DNA of 64,000 nt from Pseudomonas psychrophila (GCF_001043005.1 NZ_JYKZ01000009.1:62001-126000); one strand, 5' to 3'; counted from the stretch's first letter, positions 7,419 through 16,970 are shown. Notes: generated by a model not told the origin, from the letters alone. Program-made: numbers and translations.

Positions 7419-8561
7419 ATGAGCTCGCTGCCTTTCCTGCCGTTTTCCAAACCCACCATTGATGAAGCCACCATTGCTGCTGTGGGCGACGTTTTACGCT
7501 CGGGCTGGATAACCAGCGGACCCAAGGTCCAGGCTTTCGAAGCACAGTTGTCCGAGTACTTTGGCGGGCGCCCCGTGCGCACCTTCAACTCCGGCACCTG
7601 CACGATGGAAATCGCGTTGCGCATCGCTGGCATTGGTGCGGGCGATGAAGTCATCACCACGCCTATTTCTTGGGTGGCCACCGCTAACGTGATTATCGAA
7701 GTCGGCGCGACGCCGGTCTTTGCCGATATCGATCCGGTGACACGCAATATCGATCTGGCCAAACTCGAAGCAGCCATCACCCCGCGCACCAAGGCAATCA
7801 TCCCTGTGTACCTGTCGGGCTTGCCAGTGGACATGGAGGCGCTCTACGCGCTGGCCAAAAAACACAACCTGCGCGTCGTTGAAGACGCCGCTCAAGCGCT
7901 GGGTTCCAGCTGGCAGGGTGAGCGTATTGGCGCACGGGGCGATTTTGTATCGTTCAGTTTTCAGGCCAACAAGAACATCACCTCATCCGAGGGTGGGTGC
8001 CTGGTGTTGAACAATGAAGAAGAAGCACGGCTGGCCGAAAAATACCGCCTGCAGGGTGTAACTCGCACCGGCTTCGATGGGCTGGATGTCGACGTGCTGG
8101 GTGGCAAGTTCAATATGACCGACATCGCTGCTGCGATTGGTCTGGGTCAGTTTGCCCATATCGAAACCATCACTGCCCATCGTCGGGAATTGGCCAAGCA
8201 TTACTTCGAATGCTTCGGGCCTGAGTTTGAAACGCAATACGGCGCACAACTGCCGGTTGCAGATTTCAACAACACCAACTGGCATCTGTTCCAGCTTGTG
8301 CTGCCTGAGCGCAAGGACGGTCAGCCCGCACGTGCAACCTTCATGAAAGACATGCAAGCCCTGGGTGTCGGCGTGGGCTATCACTACCCGCCCATTCACT
8401 TGCTGAGCTTGTACCGTGCTCTGGGCTTTAAAGAAGGGATGTTCCCGATTGCAGAACGTGTCGGGCGCCTGATCGTGTCGTTACCGATGTTTACGGCAAT
8501 GACCAAGGCCGATGTAGAGCGTTCGGTGGCAGCGGTTAAAGCAGTTCTGCGAAACGCCTAA
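7419..8561 (+). CDS. DegT/DnrJ/EryC1/StrS-family PLP aminotransferase
   Basis: 380 residues, full length for the family. PLP-binding signs: TFNSGTCTMEIAL near the N terminus, EDAAQALGSSWQG (Asp contacting the pyridine ring) and SFSFQANKNITSSEGG with the Schiff-base lysine at about 189. These enzymes aminate nucleotide-linked keto-sugars for lipopolysaccharide or glycan modification; ArnB is the best-known relative. No sugar-nucleotide or glycosyltransferase gene is adjacent, so the substrate is unknown. It is convergent with gcvH and occupies the place where gcvP stands in P. aeruginosa. The Shine-Dalgarno is weak. Confidence 0.9.
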   Translation: MSSLPFLPFSKPTIDEATIAAVGDVLRSGWITSGPKVQAFEAQLSEYFGGRPVRTFNSGTCTMEIALRIAGIGAGDEVITTPISWVATANVIIEVGATPVFADIDPVTRNIDLAKLEAAITPRTKAIIPVYLSGLPVDMEALYALAKKHNLRVVEDAAQALGSSWQGERIGARGDFVSFSFQANKNITSSEGGCLVLNNEEEARLAEKYRLQGVTRTGFDGLDVDVLGGKFNMTDIAAAIGLGQFAHIETITAHRRELAKHYFECFGPEFETQYGAQLPVADFNNTNWHLFQLVLPERKDGQPARATFMKDMQALGVGVGYHYPPIHLLSLYRALGFKEGMFPIAERVGRLIVSLPMFTAMTKADVERSVAAVKAVLRNA

Positions 8562-8566
8562 CCTCC

Positions 8567-8596
8567 CTGTGGGAGCGAGCAGGCTCGCTCCCACAG
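8567..8596. repeat. Short REP hairpin between convergent genes
   Basis: CTGTGGGAGCGAG, a four-base loop, then CTCGCTCCCACAG: a perfect 13-bp inverted repeat. It lies between the aminotransferase and gcvH stops and can act as a transcript end for both. Confidence 0.85.
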
Positions 8597-8617
8597 TTGA
8601 GATTCTTTGTAGCCAGG

Positions 8618-9001
8618 TTACTCGCCGATCGCAGCCTTGTAACCGGCAGCATCCAGCAGTTTTTCCAGCTCCGCGGTGTTGCTTGGCTTGAGCTTGAAAA
8701 TCCAGCTGGTGTACGGGTCGCTGTTCAGCGATTCAGGGCTGTCCGCCAGTGCTTCGTTGACGGCAATCACTTCCCCGGAAACAGGCGAGTAAATGTCGGA
8801 TGCGGCTTTTACCGACTCCACAACGCCTGCTGTATCGCCTGCGGCAAACACTTTGCCGACTTCGGCCAGCTCAACAAACACCACATCACCCAAGGCTTCC
8901 TGAGCATGATCGCTGATGCCTACGGTAACCGTGCCATCCGCTTCCAGGCGTGCCCACTCGTGACTTTCAGCAAAGCGTAACTCAGCAGGGATCAGGCTCA
9001 T
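8618..9001 (-). CDS. gcvH: Glycine cleavage system H protein
   Basis: 127 residues from the ATG at 9001 (MSLIPAELRF). The lipoyl domain is clear: HEWARLEADG, GDVVFVELAEVGK, then VESVKAASDIYSPVSGEV with the lipoylated lysine in SVKA at about 65. The H protein shuttles the aminomethyl group between P, T and L proteins of the glycine cleavage complex. gcvT lies 62 bp upstream on the same strand. The usual next gene, gcvP, is absent here. Confidence 0.97.
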   Translation of the reverse strand: MSLIPAELRFAESHEWARLEADGTVTVGISDHAQEALGDVVFVELAEVGKVFAAGDTAGVVESVKAASDIYSPVSGEVIAVNEALADSPESLNSDPYTSWIFKLKPSNTAELEKLLDAAGYKAAIGE

Positions 9002-9063
9002 ATTCAGTGTCCTCAAGAATAAATGTCAGCGGTGCACACACGGTGCTTACTCGCCAGTAAACG

Positions 9064-10146
9064 TTAGATCAGGGCTTTGCCCTGACGAACAAAAGTCGGT
9101 TTTACTACGCGAACCGGGTACCACTTGCCACGAATTTCAACCTCGGCACGATCAGCCGTTGCCATCGGTACTCGCGCCAGCGCGATCGATTTGCTTAGCG
9201 TAGGAGAGAAGCTACCACTGGTGATCTCCCCTTCGCCAACATTGGCGATGCGAACCACCTGGTGAGCACGTAAAACGCCCCGCTCCTCAAGCACCAATCC
9301 CACCAGCTTGAGCTGCACGCCACCGGCCTTTTCAGCTTCGAGCGCTTCGCGGCCCACGAACTTGCGCGAGGCAGGCTCCCAGGCGATGGTCCAGGCCATG
9401 TTGGCGCAAAGAGGTGAAACAGACAGGTGGATATCCTGCCCGTAGAGGTTCATGCCGGCTTCAAGTCGCAAGGTATCGCGAGCGCCCAGGCCAATCGGTG
9501 AAATACCGGCGCCCACCAGATCGTTGAAAAAGGCCGGGGCCTGATCGGCCGGGAGCACGATTTCAAGGCCATCTTCACCGGTGTACCCGGTGCGAGCGAT
9601 AAACCAGTCGCCGCTGCTCTGCCCCTCGAAAGGTTTGAGCTGCTGGATCAACTGGCCGCGTGCCTGACTCACGAGTTCAGCCACTTTGTGCCGTGCATGT
9701 GGTCCCTGTATGGCCAACAGGGCCAGTTCCGGGCGCTCCAACAACTGCACGTCATAGCCCTGACACTGAGCTTCCATCCAGGCCAGATCCTGATCCCGGG
9801 TGGCGGCATTGACGATAAGCCGATAACCCGTCGGCATCAGGTAGACAATCATGTCGTCGACCACGCCGCCCTGCTCATTGAGCATGGCGCTGTACAAAGC
9901 ACGGCCAGGTGTATTCAGACGCTCGACATCATTGGCCAGCAAATACTGGAGCCACTCCTTGGCCTGAGGCCCGGCGATGTCGATCACGGTCATATGCGAG
10001 ACATCAAAAACCCCACAGTCGCGGCGCACCTCATGGTGCTCTTCAACTTGTGAGCCGTAATGCAAAGGCATATCCCAACCGCCAAAATCGACCATCTTCG
10101 CGCCCAGGGCGAGATGCAGGTCATACAGAGGCGTACGCTGTCCCAT
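9064..10146 (-). CDS. gcvT: Glycine cleavage aminomethyltransferase (T protein)
   Basis: 360 residues from ATG 10146, which follows GGAGAAACCC; the longer in-frame start lacks a Shine-Dalgarno. Family features: PLYDLHLALGAKMVDFGGWDMPLHY at the N terminus, CGVFDVSHM, the NVERLN-like region, and TGYTGEDGLEI in the folate-binding core. It transfers the methylene group from aminomethyl-H protein to tetrahydrofolate, releasing ammonia. Probably cotranscribed with gcvH downstream. I see no glycine-riboswitch structure in the 150 bp upstream. Confidence 0.96.
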   Translation of the reverse strand: MGQRTPLYDLHLALGAKMVDFGGWDMPLHYGSQVEEHHEVRRDCGVFDVSHMTVIDIAGPQAKEWLQYLLANDVERLNTPGRALYSAMLNEQGGVVDDMIVYLMPTGYRLIVNAATRDQDLAWMEAQCQGYDVQLLERPELALLAIQGPHARHKVAELVSQARGQLIQQLKPFEGQSSGDWFIARTGYTGEDGLEIVLPADQAPAFFNDLVGAGISPIGLGARDTLRLEAGMNLYGQDIHLSVSPLCANMAWTIAWEPASRKFVGREALEAEKAGGVQLKLVGLVLEERGVLRAHQVVRIANVGEGEITSGSFSPTLSKSIALARVPMATADRAEVEIRGKWYPVRVVKPTFVRQGKALI

Positions 10147-10299
10147 GGGTTTCTCCTTCCGGGCTTGGCGAGGGTGCGGACAGGCTGCGGGGCATTTCAA
10201 GCCTAAAATATGGCTTTCTTACATCACGCAGAAACCTGGCCTGACAGACAGACCGCACCGAATGCCGCGCATTGTAGCCGCATGAAGGAGGACTGGCAC

Positions 10300-11916
10300 C
10301 TAACCGATTCGATGTGCCGAGCGTCGAATCAGTCCGATGACCGGTAACAATCCAACCAGTACCAGAGTCAGGGCCGGCAACGAAGCCCGCGCCCATTCGC
10401 CTTCACTGGTCATCTCGAAGATCCGCACAGCCAGTGTGTCCCAGCCGAACGGGCGCATCAGCAAGGTGGCCGGCATTTCCTTGAGCACATCGACAAACAC
10501 CAGCAGAGCAGCACTCAAGGTGCCCGGCAGCAATAACGGCAGATACACTTTGAAAAACAGTCGTGGCCCACTGACACCCAAACTGCGAGATGCCTCCGGC
10601 AAGGAGGGCCGAATGCGCGCCAGGCTGTTTTCCAGCGGGCCATAAGCCACGGCTATAAACCGCACCAGATACGCCAGCAGCAAGGCCGACAGGCTGCCCA
10701 GCAACAGAGGCTTGCCCGCACCGCCCAACCAGCCTGACACCGGAATCACCCATTCGCGGTCCAGATAGCTGAACGCCAACATGATCGACACCGCAAGCAC
10801 CGAGCCCGGCAGGGCATAACCCAGGTTCGCAAGGCTGACCCCGGCACGAATGACCGGAGTAGGTGCCTGACGCCGGGCAAACGCCAACACCAAGGCCACG
10901 CTGACGGTGATCAGTGCCGCCATGCCACCCAGATAGAGGGTGTGCAGAATCAAGCCGGTGTATCGCTCATCCAGGTCGAAACGACCACGCTGCCAAAACC
11001 ACACCACCAGTTGCAGCATCGGAATGACGAAAGCACAGGCAAACACCAGCAAGCACCAACCACTGGCCAGCCACGCTTTGGGACCGTTCAGGTGATACAG
11101 GGCACTGACCCGTGGGCGTTCGTTACTGGCGCGGCTGGCGCCCCGGGCGCGTCGTTCGCCATAGAGCACCACCATGACCACCAGCAGTAGCAAACTGGCC
11201 AGTTGCGCTGCCGTAGACAGGCTGAAAAAGCCGTACCAGGTTTTGTAGATAGCGGTGGTGAAGGTATCGAAGTTGAACACCGACACGGCACCAAAATCAG
11301 CCAGAGTTTCCATCAGTGCCAGCGCCACACCCGCACCAATCGCCGGGCGTGCCATGGGTAACGCCACGCGCCAGAATGCCTGCCACGGGCTTTGACCCAG
11401 CACCCTGGCAGCTTCCATCAGACCTTTGCCCTGTGCCAGAAACGCCGTGCGGGCCAGCAGGTAAACGTAGGGATAGAACACCAGGATCAGGACGATGATC
11501 ACCCCGCCGGTGGAACGCACCCGTGGCAACCTCAGGCCCATGCCAAACCACTCACGCAGCAGGGTTTGCACGGGGCCTGCGAAATCCAGCAAGCCGACAA
11601 AGACGAACGCCAACACGTACGCAGGAATCGCAAACGGCAACATTAGCGCCCAGTCCAGCCAACGCCTGCCAGGGAACTCACACAGGCTGGTCAACCAGGC
11701 CAGGCTCACACCGAGCAGCGTGACGCCAATGCCCACTCCGACGATCAGGGTCAGGGTGTTGCCCAGCAGGCGCGGCATCTGCGTGTCCCACAAGTGGCTC
11801 CAGATCTGGGTGTCAATGCTTTGCCAGGACAGCAGCAAAACGCTCAGCGGCAACAGCACCAGAGCGGCAATGACAAAAACCAGCGGATACCAGCGACGTT
11901 GAGCAGGATGGGCCAC
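10300..11916 (-). CDS. Iron(III) ABC transporter permease (FbpB/AfuB type)
   Basis: 538 residues with about twelve membrane spans arranged as two MetI-like halves, the duplicated architecture of Fe3+ permeases. Each half carries an EAA-loop signature: MEAARVLGQSPWQAFWRVALPMARP in the first and LPEASRSLGVSGPRLFFKVYLPLL in the second. The binding-protein gene lies upstream on the same strand, separated by a REP doublet. No ATP-binding subunit is encoded here, so the transporter must borrow an ATPase from elsewhere. In P. aeruginosa an equivalent permease/binding-protein pair also sits beside gcvT. Confidence 0.92.
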   Translation of the reverse strand: MAHPAQRRWYPLVFVIAALVLLPLSVLLLSWQSIDTQIWSHLWDTQMPRLLGNTLTLIVGVGIGVTLLGVSLAWLTSLCEFPGRRWLDWALMLPFAIPAYVLAFVFVGLLDFAGPVQTLLREWFGMGLRLPRVRSTGGVIIVLILVFYPYVYLLARTAFLAQGKGLMEAARVLGQSPWQAFWRVALPMARPAIGAGVALALMETLADFGAVSVFNFDTFTTAIYKTWYGFFSLSTAAQLASLLLLVVMVVLYGERRARGASRASNERPRVSALYHLNGPKAWLASGWCLLVFACAFVIPMLQLVVWFWQRGRFDLDERYTGLILHTLYLGGMAALITVSVALVLAFARRQAPTPVIRAGVSLANLGYALPGSVLAVSIMLAFSYLDREWVIPVSGWLGGAGKPLLLGSLSALLLAYLVRFIAVAYGPLENSLARIRPSLPEASRSLGVSGPRLFFKVYLPLLLPGTLSAALLVFVDVLKEMPATLLMRPFGWDTLAVRIFEMTSEGEWARASLPALTLVLVGLLPVIGLIRRSAHRIG

Positions 11917-11959
11917 GAAAAACTCTCGGAAGGTGGTCGGGACGAGGTAAAAAACAAAT

Positions 11960-12045
11960 GTGGGAGCGGGCTTGCTCGCGATGCAAACACCGCAGTTTCC
12001 AATGAAACCCCGGCGATGCTATCGCGAGCAAGCCCGCTCCCACAG
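11960..12045. repeat. REP doublet inside the iron-transport operon
   Basis: GTGGGAGCGGGCTTGCTCGCGAT (11960-11982) and its reverse complement at 12021-12044 face each other across 38 bp. It separates the iron-binding-protein gene from the permease gene, where a hairpin would favour more binding protein than permease. Confidence 0.9.
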
Positions 12046-12064
12046 GTATTGCTTCAAATTTTGA

Positions 12065-13066
12065 TCAGTTCCAGCCCGCGCGGTCCATCATGCGGATGGC
12101 TTCGGCCTGACGCTTGCCTGCTACTTCTACGGGTAGTGCATCGGCTTTGAACTTGCCCCAGCTGGCCACTTCGGCCGAGGGTGCAACGCTTGGGTTGGCC
12201 GGGAACTCCTGGTTAACACCGGCAAAAATTGCCTGGGCTTCAGGGGTAGTCATCCACTCAACCAATGCCTTGGCAGCCTCTGGGTGAGGGGCGTACTTGG
12301 TCAGGCCTATACCCGACAGGTTGACGTGAACACCACGATCCGCCTGGTTGGGCCAGAACAGCTTCACCGCCAGATCCGGTTTTTGCTTGTGCAAGCGACC
12401 GTAGTAGTAAGTGTTGACGATGCCCACGTCACACTGCCCTGCGTTGATCGCTTCGAGCACCGCGATGTCATCCGAGAAGACGTCGGTGGACAGGTTGTTG
12501 ACCCAGCCCTTGAGGGTTTCTTCGGTTTTTTCCGGGCCGTTCACTTCGATCATGGTGGCGGTCAGGGACTGGTTGTAAACCTTTTTGGCAGTACGCAGGC
12601 ACAGGCGACCTTCCCAATTCTTGTCAGCCAAAGCCTCATAGGTCGACAGCTCTTCAGGTTTAACCCGGTCAGTCGAATAGGCGATGGTTCGTGCGCGCAG
12701 GCTCAGGCCCGTCCACTCATGGGAGGAGGAGCGGTATTGCGGCGGGATATTTTTGTCGATCACATCGGAAGTGAACGGCTGCAGGATGCCCATTTGCTCG
12801 GCTTGCCACAGGTTACCGGCGTCCACAGTCAGCAACAGGTCGGCAGTGGCATTTTGGCCCTCAGCCTTGATGCGCTGCATCAGCGGCGCTTCCTTGTCGG
12901 TGATGAACTTGACCTTGACCCCGGTCTTGGCGGTGTAGGCATCAAATACTGGCTTGATCAGCTCGTCGATACGCGAGGAGTAAACCACCACCTCTTCGGC
13001 AGCAGAAACACTGCTCGCGAAAACGGTCAGGGCCAGGGCAGTCAGTAGACGCTTGCGTGCCAACAT
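12065..13066 (-). CDS. Iron(III) ABC transporter periplasmic binding protein
   Basis: 333 residues with a signal peptide cleaved after about residue 22 (VSAAEE). The mature part begins VVVYSSRIDELIKPVFDAYTAKTGVKV, typical of the FbpA/FutA ferric-binding family. The paired tyrosines that coordinate Fe3+ are present in NTYYYGRLH (about 220). It would capture ferric iron in the periplasm and deliver it to the permease encoded next. I looked for a Fur site upstream and saw no convincing one. Confidence 0.92.
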   Translation of the reverse strand: MLARKRLLTALALTVFASSVSAAEEVVVYSSRIDELIKPVFDAYTAKTGVKVKFITDKEAPLMQRIKAEGQNATADLLLTVDAGNLWQAEQMGILQPFTSDVIDKNIPPQYRSSSHEWTGLSLRARTIAYSTDRVKPEELSTYEALADKNWEGRLCLRTAKKVYNQSLTATMIEVNGPEKTEETLKGWVNNLSTDVFSDDIAVLEAINAGQCDVGIVNTYYYGRLHKQKPDLAVKLFWPNQADRGVHVNLSGIGLTKYAPHPEAAKALVEWMTTPEAQAIFAGVNQEFPANPSVAPSAEVASWGKFKADALPVEVAGKRQAEAIRMMDRAGWN

Positions 13067-13160
13067 GAGGGGCGGTCTCTCTTAATGCGAATCGGGCGTA
13101 AATGGTAGTGAATCACATTTAACACCTCAACCTAACTCGCCCCGGAGGAGTTACCAGATG

Positions 13161-14384
13161 TTACGGCTTGGCCAGCGGCGGCAGGTCGCCACTCAGCCCC
13201 AGGGCCTGACGCACAAACAACGCTTTGGCCTCGGGCATTTTGTTTACCCATTTCAAACCGGTGTTGCGCAGCAATCGTGCGGTCAGCGAGTCAGCCTGGA
13301 ACAAGCGCTCGAAACCCTCCATCGCGGCCATCAAAGCCAGGTTGTGGGGCATGCGCCGACGTTCAAAACGGCTCAGCACGCGCACATCCGCCAAACGCTC
13401 GCCACGGTCAATCGCGTGCAGCAACACATGCGCCAGCACGGCAGCATCCAGAAAACCCAGGTTTACGCCCTGCCCGGCCAGCGGGTGGATGGTGTGTGCT
13501 GCATCACCGATCAACGCAAGGCCTTCAGCCACATAGCGTTTGGCGTGACGCTGACGCAGTGGCACACACACCCGGGGATCAGCGCTTAACACGCTGCCCA
13601 GACGGCCTTCAAAAGCCAGTTCAAGCTCGCGGCAGAAGGCAGCATCGTCCAACGCCATCAGGTACTCGGCCTGCTCAGGCGTAGTCGACCAGACAATCGA
13701 GCACCAGTCCTGCTGGCCATCGCGCTCCAGCGGCAGGAATGCCAGCGGACCATGGTCGGTAAAACGCTGCCAGGCGGTCCGCTGATGCGACTCTGCGCAG
13801 CGGACGCTGGTGACGATGGCATGATGCTGATAATCCCACTCGCGGGTCTCACAGCCCGTCAGGCGGCGTACAGCCGAGTTGGCGCCATCGGCCGCAATCA
13901 CCAGCGGCGCACGCAGGGTGCGGCCATCGGCCAGGGTCAGCAGCCACTCGTCGCCCGAACGGCGCATCTGTTCCAAGCGCGCATTGGCCAGCATTTCGAT
14001 GCCCGACACCTGCAAACATTCAAGCAGGGCGTCCTGCACCACGCGGTTTTCAACAATATGACCCAGCACGTCGGCATGAACACTGGCCGCCGAGAAGTGG
14101 ATCTGCCCCGTGCCGCTGCCATCCCATACCTGCATGTGCGAATACGGGCTGGCGCGACGCCGGGTGATGCCATCCCACGCGCCAAGGCGCTGCAAAATAC
14201 GCTGGCTGGCAGCCGACAGGGCACTGACCCGAGGCTCGAACGGAGCCTCGGCGGTAAAGGGTTTGACACTCAGCGGGCTGCCATCGAGCAGCAGGATATT
14301 CAGCCCGCTGTCCCTGAGCGCCAGCGCCAGTGCGCTTCCGACCATTCCGGCCCCAACAATCAGCAGATCTGCGCGCATATCCAT
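13161..14384 (-). CDS. ubiI: Ubiquinone biosynthesis FAD monooxygenase, UbiI/VisC type
   Basis: 407 residues. FAD-binding signs of the UbiH/UbiI family: the N-terminal GxGxxG in IVGAGMVGSALALAL, the central VIAADGANSAVRRL, and the C-terminal GDAAHTIHPLAGQGVNLGFLD. These flavoproteins hydroxylate the ring of polyprenyl-phenol intermediates at the inner membrane. It follows ubiH by 79 bp on the same strand. Assignment as UbiI rather than UbiF rests on position and general resemblance; pseudomonads usually use Coq7 in place of UbiF. Confidence 0.85.
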   Translation of the reverse strand: MDMRADLLIVGAGMVGSALALALRDSGLNILLLDGSPLSVKPFTAEAPFEPRVSALSAASQRILQRLGAWDGITRRRASPYSHMQVWDGSGTGQIHFSAASVHADVLGHIVENRVVQDALLECLQVSGIEMLANARLEQMRRSGDEWLLTLADGRTLRAPLVIAADGANSAVRRLTGCETREWDYQHHAIVTSVRCAESHQRTAWQRFTDHGPLAFLPLERDGQQDWCSIVWSTTPEQAEYLMALDDAAFCRELELAFEGRLGSVLSADPRVCVPLRQRHAKRYVAEGLALIGDAAHTIHPLAGQGVNLGFLDAAVLAHVLLHAIDRGERLADVRVLSRFERRRMPHNLALMAAMEGFERLFQADSLTARLLRNTGLKWVNKMPEAKALFVRQALGLSGDLPPLAKP

Positions 14385-14463
14385 GCTTTAAGCCTGTCTC
14401 GCTAGCGGCGTACGCCGCACCTGAAAAAATGGATCGACATGGGGCATGCTCGCCCCGCCGACA

Positions 14464-15651
14464 TCAACTGTCTGCGCGGGTACCCAGGCCCATGGCCTGG
14501 CGGGCGAACCAGCGCTTGGCCGGTGGCACCAGATCAAGGCCGAGCAAACCCAGGTTTCGACCAAACGAAACCAGTGGCTGCTCACTGCCAAATACCCGCG
14601 TCACCTTGTCAGAGAACCCGATGGTCAGTTGCTGGTCGAGTTTTTGAGCCTGTTGATAACTCAGCAGCGTCGCCAAATCACCGGGTTTTTTATCGCTGGC
14701 CAGCAAGGCATCGGCCAAGGCCTGAGCATCACGCAGGGACAGGTTGAAACCCTGACCGGCAATCGGATGCAGGCTGTGGGCCGCGTTGCCCAATACCGCC
14801 AGATGGGGGCGTACCTGCTCTTGCGCTTCGATCAACGTCAGCGGGTACAGATGCCGCGCCCCCACTTGCTTGAGTGTGCCCAGACGATAGCCAAATACGC
14901 CCTGCAATTCGCTGAGAAAACTGCGCTCATCCAGTGCCGCCAGGCGCTGGGCGTCCATCCCCAGACGGGTCCACACCAGCGCGCAGCGGTTGTCAGGCAG
15001 CGGCAGCAAAGCCATTGGGCCTTCGTCGGTGAAACGTTCGAACGCCATCCCGCCGTGGGGCTGACTTGGGGTGATATTGGCGATCAGCGCGCTTTGGTTA
15101 TAAGCCTGCTGGCGCACATGAATGCCCAACTGTTCACGCAAGCCCGAACGCCCACCATCGGCCAGGACTGCAAGGTCGCACTCCAGCGTGGTCTCGTCGT
15201 TGAGGGTCAGGCGATAGCCATCTTCCAGCGGTTGCATGTGGATAACTTCAGCCGGGCAACGCCAGCTGATCACGTCCGGGTCCAGACTTTTCCACAGGCA
15301 CTGACCCAGCCAGGCGTTTTCAACCACATAACCCAACGCCGGAACACCTTCTTCGCAGGCCGACAAGCGCGCCGTTGAGAAGCGCCCGCGATCGGACACA
15401 TGAATGTCCTTGATCGGCTCGCCGCGTTCGGCAATCGACTGCCACAGGCCCAAACGCTCATAAATAATCCGGGCACCGTAGCTGAGCGCCGAAGATCGAG
15501 CGTCATAGCTGGGCTGATAGCTGTTGCCGGGGGCGAACGGCTCGATCAACACAATCTTCCAGCCCCGGGCCTTGGCCCCGGCCTGCAAGGCCAGCGCCAG
15601 GCTCGCACCCACCAGGCCGCCACCAATGATGGCCAGATTGACGCGACTCAT
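14464..15651 (-). CDS. ubiH: 2-polyprenyl-6-methoxyphenol hydroxylase
   Basis: 395 residues. Contains IIGGGLVGASLALAL at the N terminus, VLADGGRSGLREQLG in the middle, and LGNAAHSLHPIAGQGFNLSLRDA near residue 285-310, where Asn replaces the usual Asp of GDAAH as in other UbiH proteins. It catalyses the C1 hydroxylation step of ubiquinone synthesis. Its start overlaps the pepP stop by four bases (ATGA), showing translational coupling in the ygfB-pepP-ubiH-ubiI operon. Confidence 0.92.
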   Translation of the reverse strand: MSRVNLAIIGGGLVGASLALALQAGAKARGWKIVLIEPFAPGNSYQPSYDARSSALSYGARIIYERLGLWQSIAERGEPIKDIHVSDRGRFSTARLSACEEGVPALGYVVENAWLGQCLWKSLDPDVISWRCPAEVIHMQPLEDGYRLTLNDETTLECDLAVLADGGRSGLREQLGIHVRQQAYNQSALIANITPSQPHGGMAFERFTDEGPMALLPLPDNRCALVWTRLGMDAQRLAALDERSFLSELQGVFGYRLGTLKQVGARHLYPLTLIEAQEQVRPHLAVLGNAAHSLHPIAGQGFNLSLRDAQALADALLASDKKPGDLATLLSYQQAQKLDQQLTIGFSDKVTRVFGSEQPLVSFGRNLGLLGLDLVPPAKRWFARQAMGLGTRADS

Positions 15652-16970
15652 GCCGCGCCCGCCATAAGGGCTTCGATATCGGCGACGGTTTTGGGTACTT
15701 CACCGGTCAGGATTTCACAGCCGTGTTTGGTGACCACTACGTCGTCCTCGATCCGCACGCCAATGCCACGCCATTTTTTCGCGACATTAAGGTTGTTGGG
15801 GCTGATATAGATGCCCGGCTCGACAGTCAGGGTCATGCCGACTTCCAGCACGCGCCACTCGCCGCCGACTTTGTACTCACCCACGTCATGCACATCAAGC
15901 CCCAGCCAGTGACCCGCCCGATGCATGTAAAACGGCTTGTAAGCCTCAGTCGCGATCAGCTCCTGAAGATCGCCCTGCAACAAACCCAGTTCCACCAACC
16001 CGGCGGTTATGACCTGGACCGTGGCTTCGTGTGCCTGATTCCAGTGCTTGTCGGGGGCAATGTGAGCAAATGCCGCTTCTTGCGCCGCCAGTACCAATTC
16101 ATAGATCGCTTTTTGTTCTGGCGAAAAACGACCATTCACCGGGAAGGTGCGACTGATATCGCTGGCGTAACAGTCGATTTCACAGCCGGCATCAATCAAC
16201 ACCAGATCGCCGGCTTTGAGCAGGGCGTTGTTCTCCTGGTAATGCAGGATGCAAGTGTTATCACCTGATGCGACGATCGAGCCATAAGCTGGCATTTTTG
16301 CCCCGCTTTTGCGAAATTCGTAATCCAGTTCGGCCTCCAGGCTGTACTCATGCAAACCGGCGCGGCTGGCCTGCATGGCCCGCACATGGGCCCGAGCCGA
16401 AATTTGCGCCGCGTGGCGCATGACCTTGAGTTCTGCCGCCGATTTATACAGGCGCATGTCATGCAGCAGATGATCCAGGGCAACGAATTCGTTGGGCGGC
16501 TGGGCACCGAGATTCGCCTTGGAGCGAATCGCGTTGATCCACTCCATCAGATTGCGGTCGAATTCAGGATTGGCGCCCATCGCCGAGTAGACCCGGTCGC
16601 GACCTTCAATCAGCCCCGGCAGGATGTCGTCGATATCGGTAATGGGGAACGCATCGTCGGCACCGAAGTCGCGAATAGCGCCTTCTTGCCCGGCCCGCAA
16701 ACCGTCCCACAACTCGCGCTCGACATTACGCTCGCGGCAAAACAGTACGTACTCGCCGTGCACACGGCCCGGGATCAACACGATCACGGCTGAAGGCTCC
16801 GGAAAGCCGCTCAGGTACTGAAAATTGCTGTCTTGACGGTAAACATGTTCGACATCGCGATTGCGAATGGCCACTGCGGCAGCGGGCAGAATCGCAATAC
16901 TGTTGGGCTCCATCTGCGCCATGAGTGCCTTGCGGCGACGTGCGTATTCCGATTTCGGGATATGGATCAT
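15648..16970 (-). CDS. pepP: Xaa-Pro aminopeptidase P
   Basis: 440 residues, full length. Start reads MIHIPKSEYARRRKALM, the common proteobacterial opening. The C-terminal pita-bread domain carries the dimetal ligands: Asp in LIDAGCEIDCYASDISRTFP, His in YMHRAGHWLGLDVHDVG, Glu in LTVEPGIYI and Glu in GVRIEDDVVV. It removes N-terminal residues preceding proline in the cytoplasm. Conserved linkage to ubiH is found across gammaproteobacteria. The ygfB gene lies 29 bp upstream. Confidence 0.96.
   Translation of the reverse strand: MIHIPKSEYARRRKALMAQMEPNSIAILPAAAVAIRNRDVEHVYRQDSNFQYLSGFPEPSAVIVLIPGRVHGEYVLFCRERNVERELWDGLRAGQEGAIRDFGADDAFPITDIDDILPGLIEGRDRVYSAMGANPEFDRNLMEWINAIRSKANLGAQPPNEFVALDHLLHDMRLYKSAAELKVMRHAAQISARAHVRAMQASRAGLHEYSLEAELDYEFRKSGAKMPAYGSIVASGDNTCILHYQENNALLKAGDLVLIDAGCEIDCYASDISRTFPVNGRFSPEQKAIYELVLAAQEAAFAHIAPDKHWNQAHEATVQVITAGLVELGLLQGDLQELIATEAYKPFYMHRAGHWLGLDVHDVGEYKVGGEWRVLEVGMTLTVEPGIYISPNNLNVAKKWRGIGVRIEDDVVVTKHGCEILTGEVPKTVADIEALMAGAA

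Noticed and set aside
10147..10299. Possible glycine riboswitch upstream of gcvT
   Set aside because: The upstream 150 bp lacks the paired conserved GGAGAG-like and CCGAAGG-like segments expected of a glycine aptamer.
13067..13160. Possible Fur box before the iron-binding protein gene
   Set aside because: The best candidate near 13100-13120 matches the Fur consensus poorly in both halves, so I do not list it.
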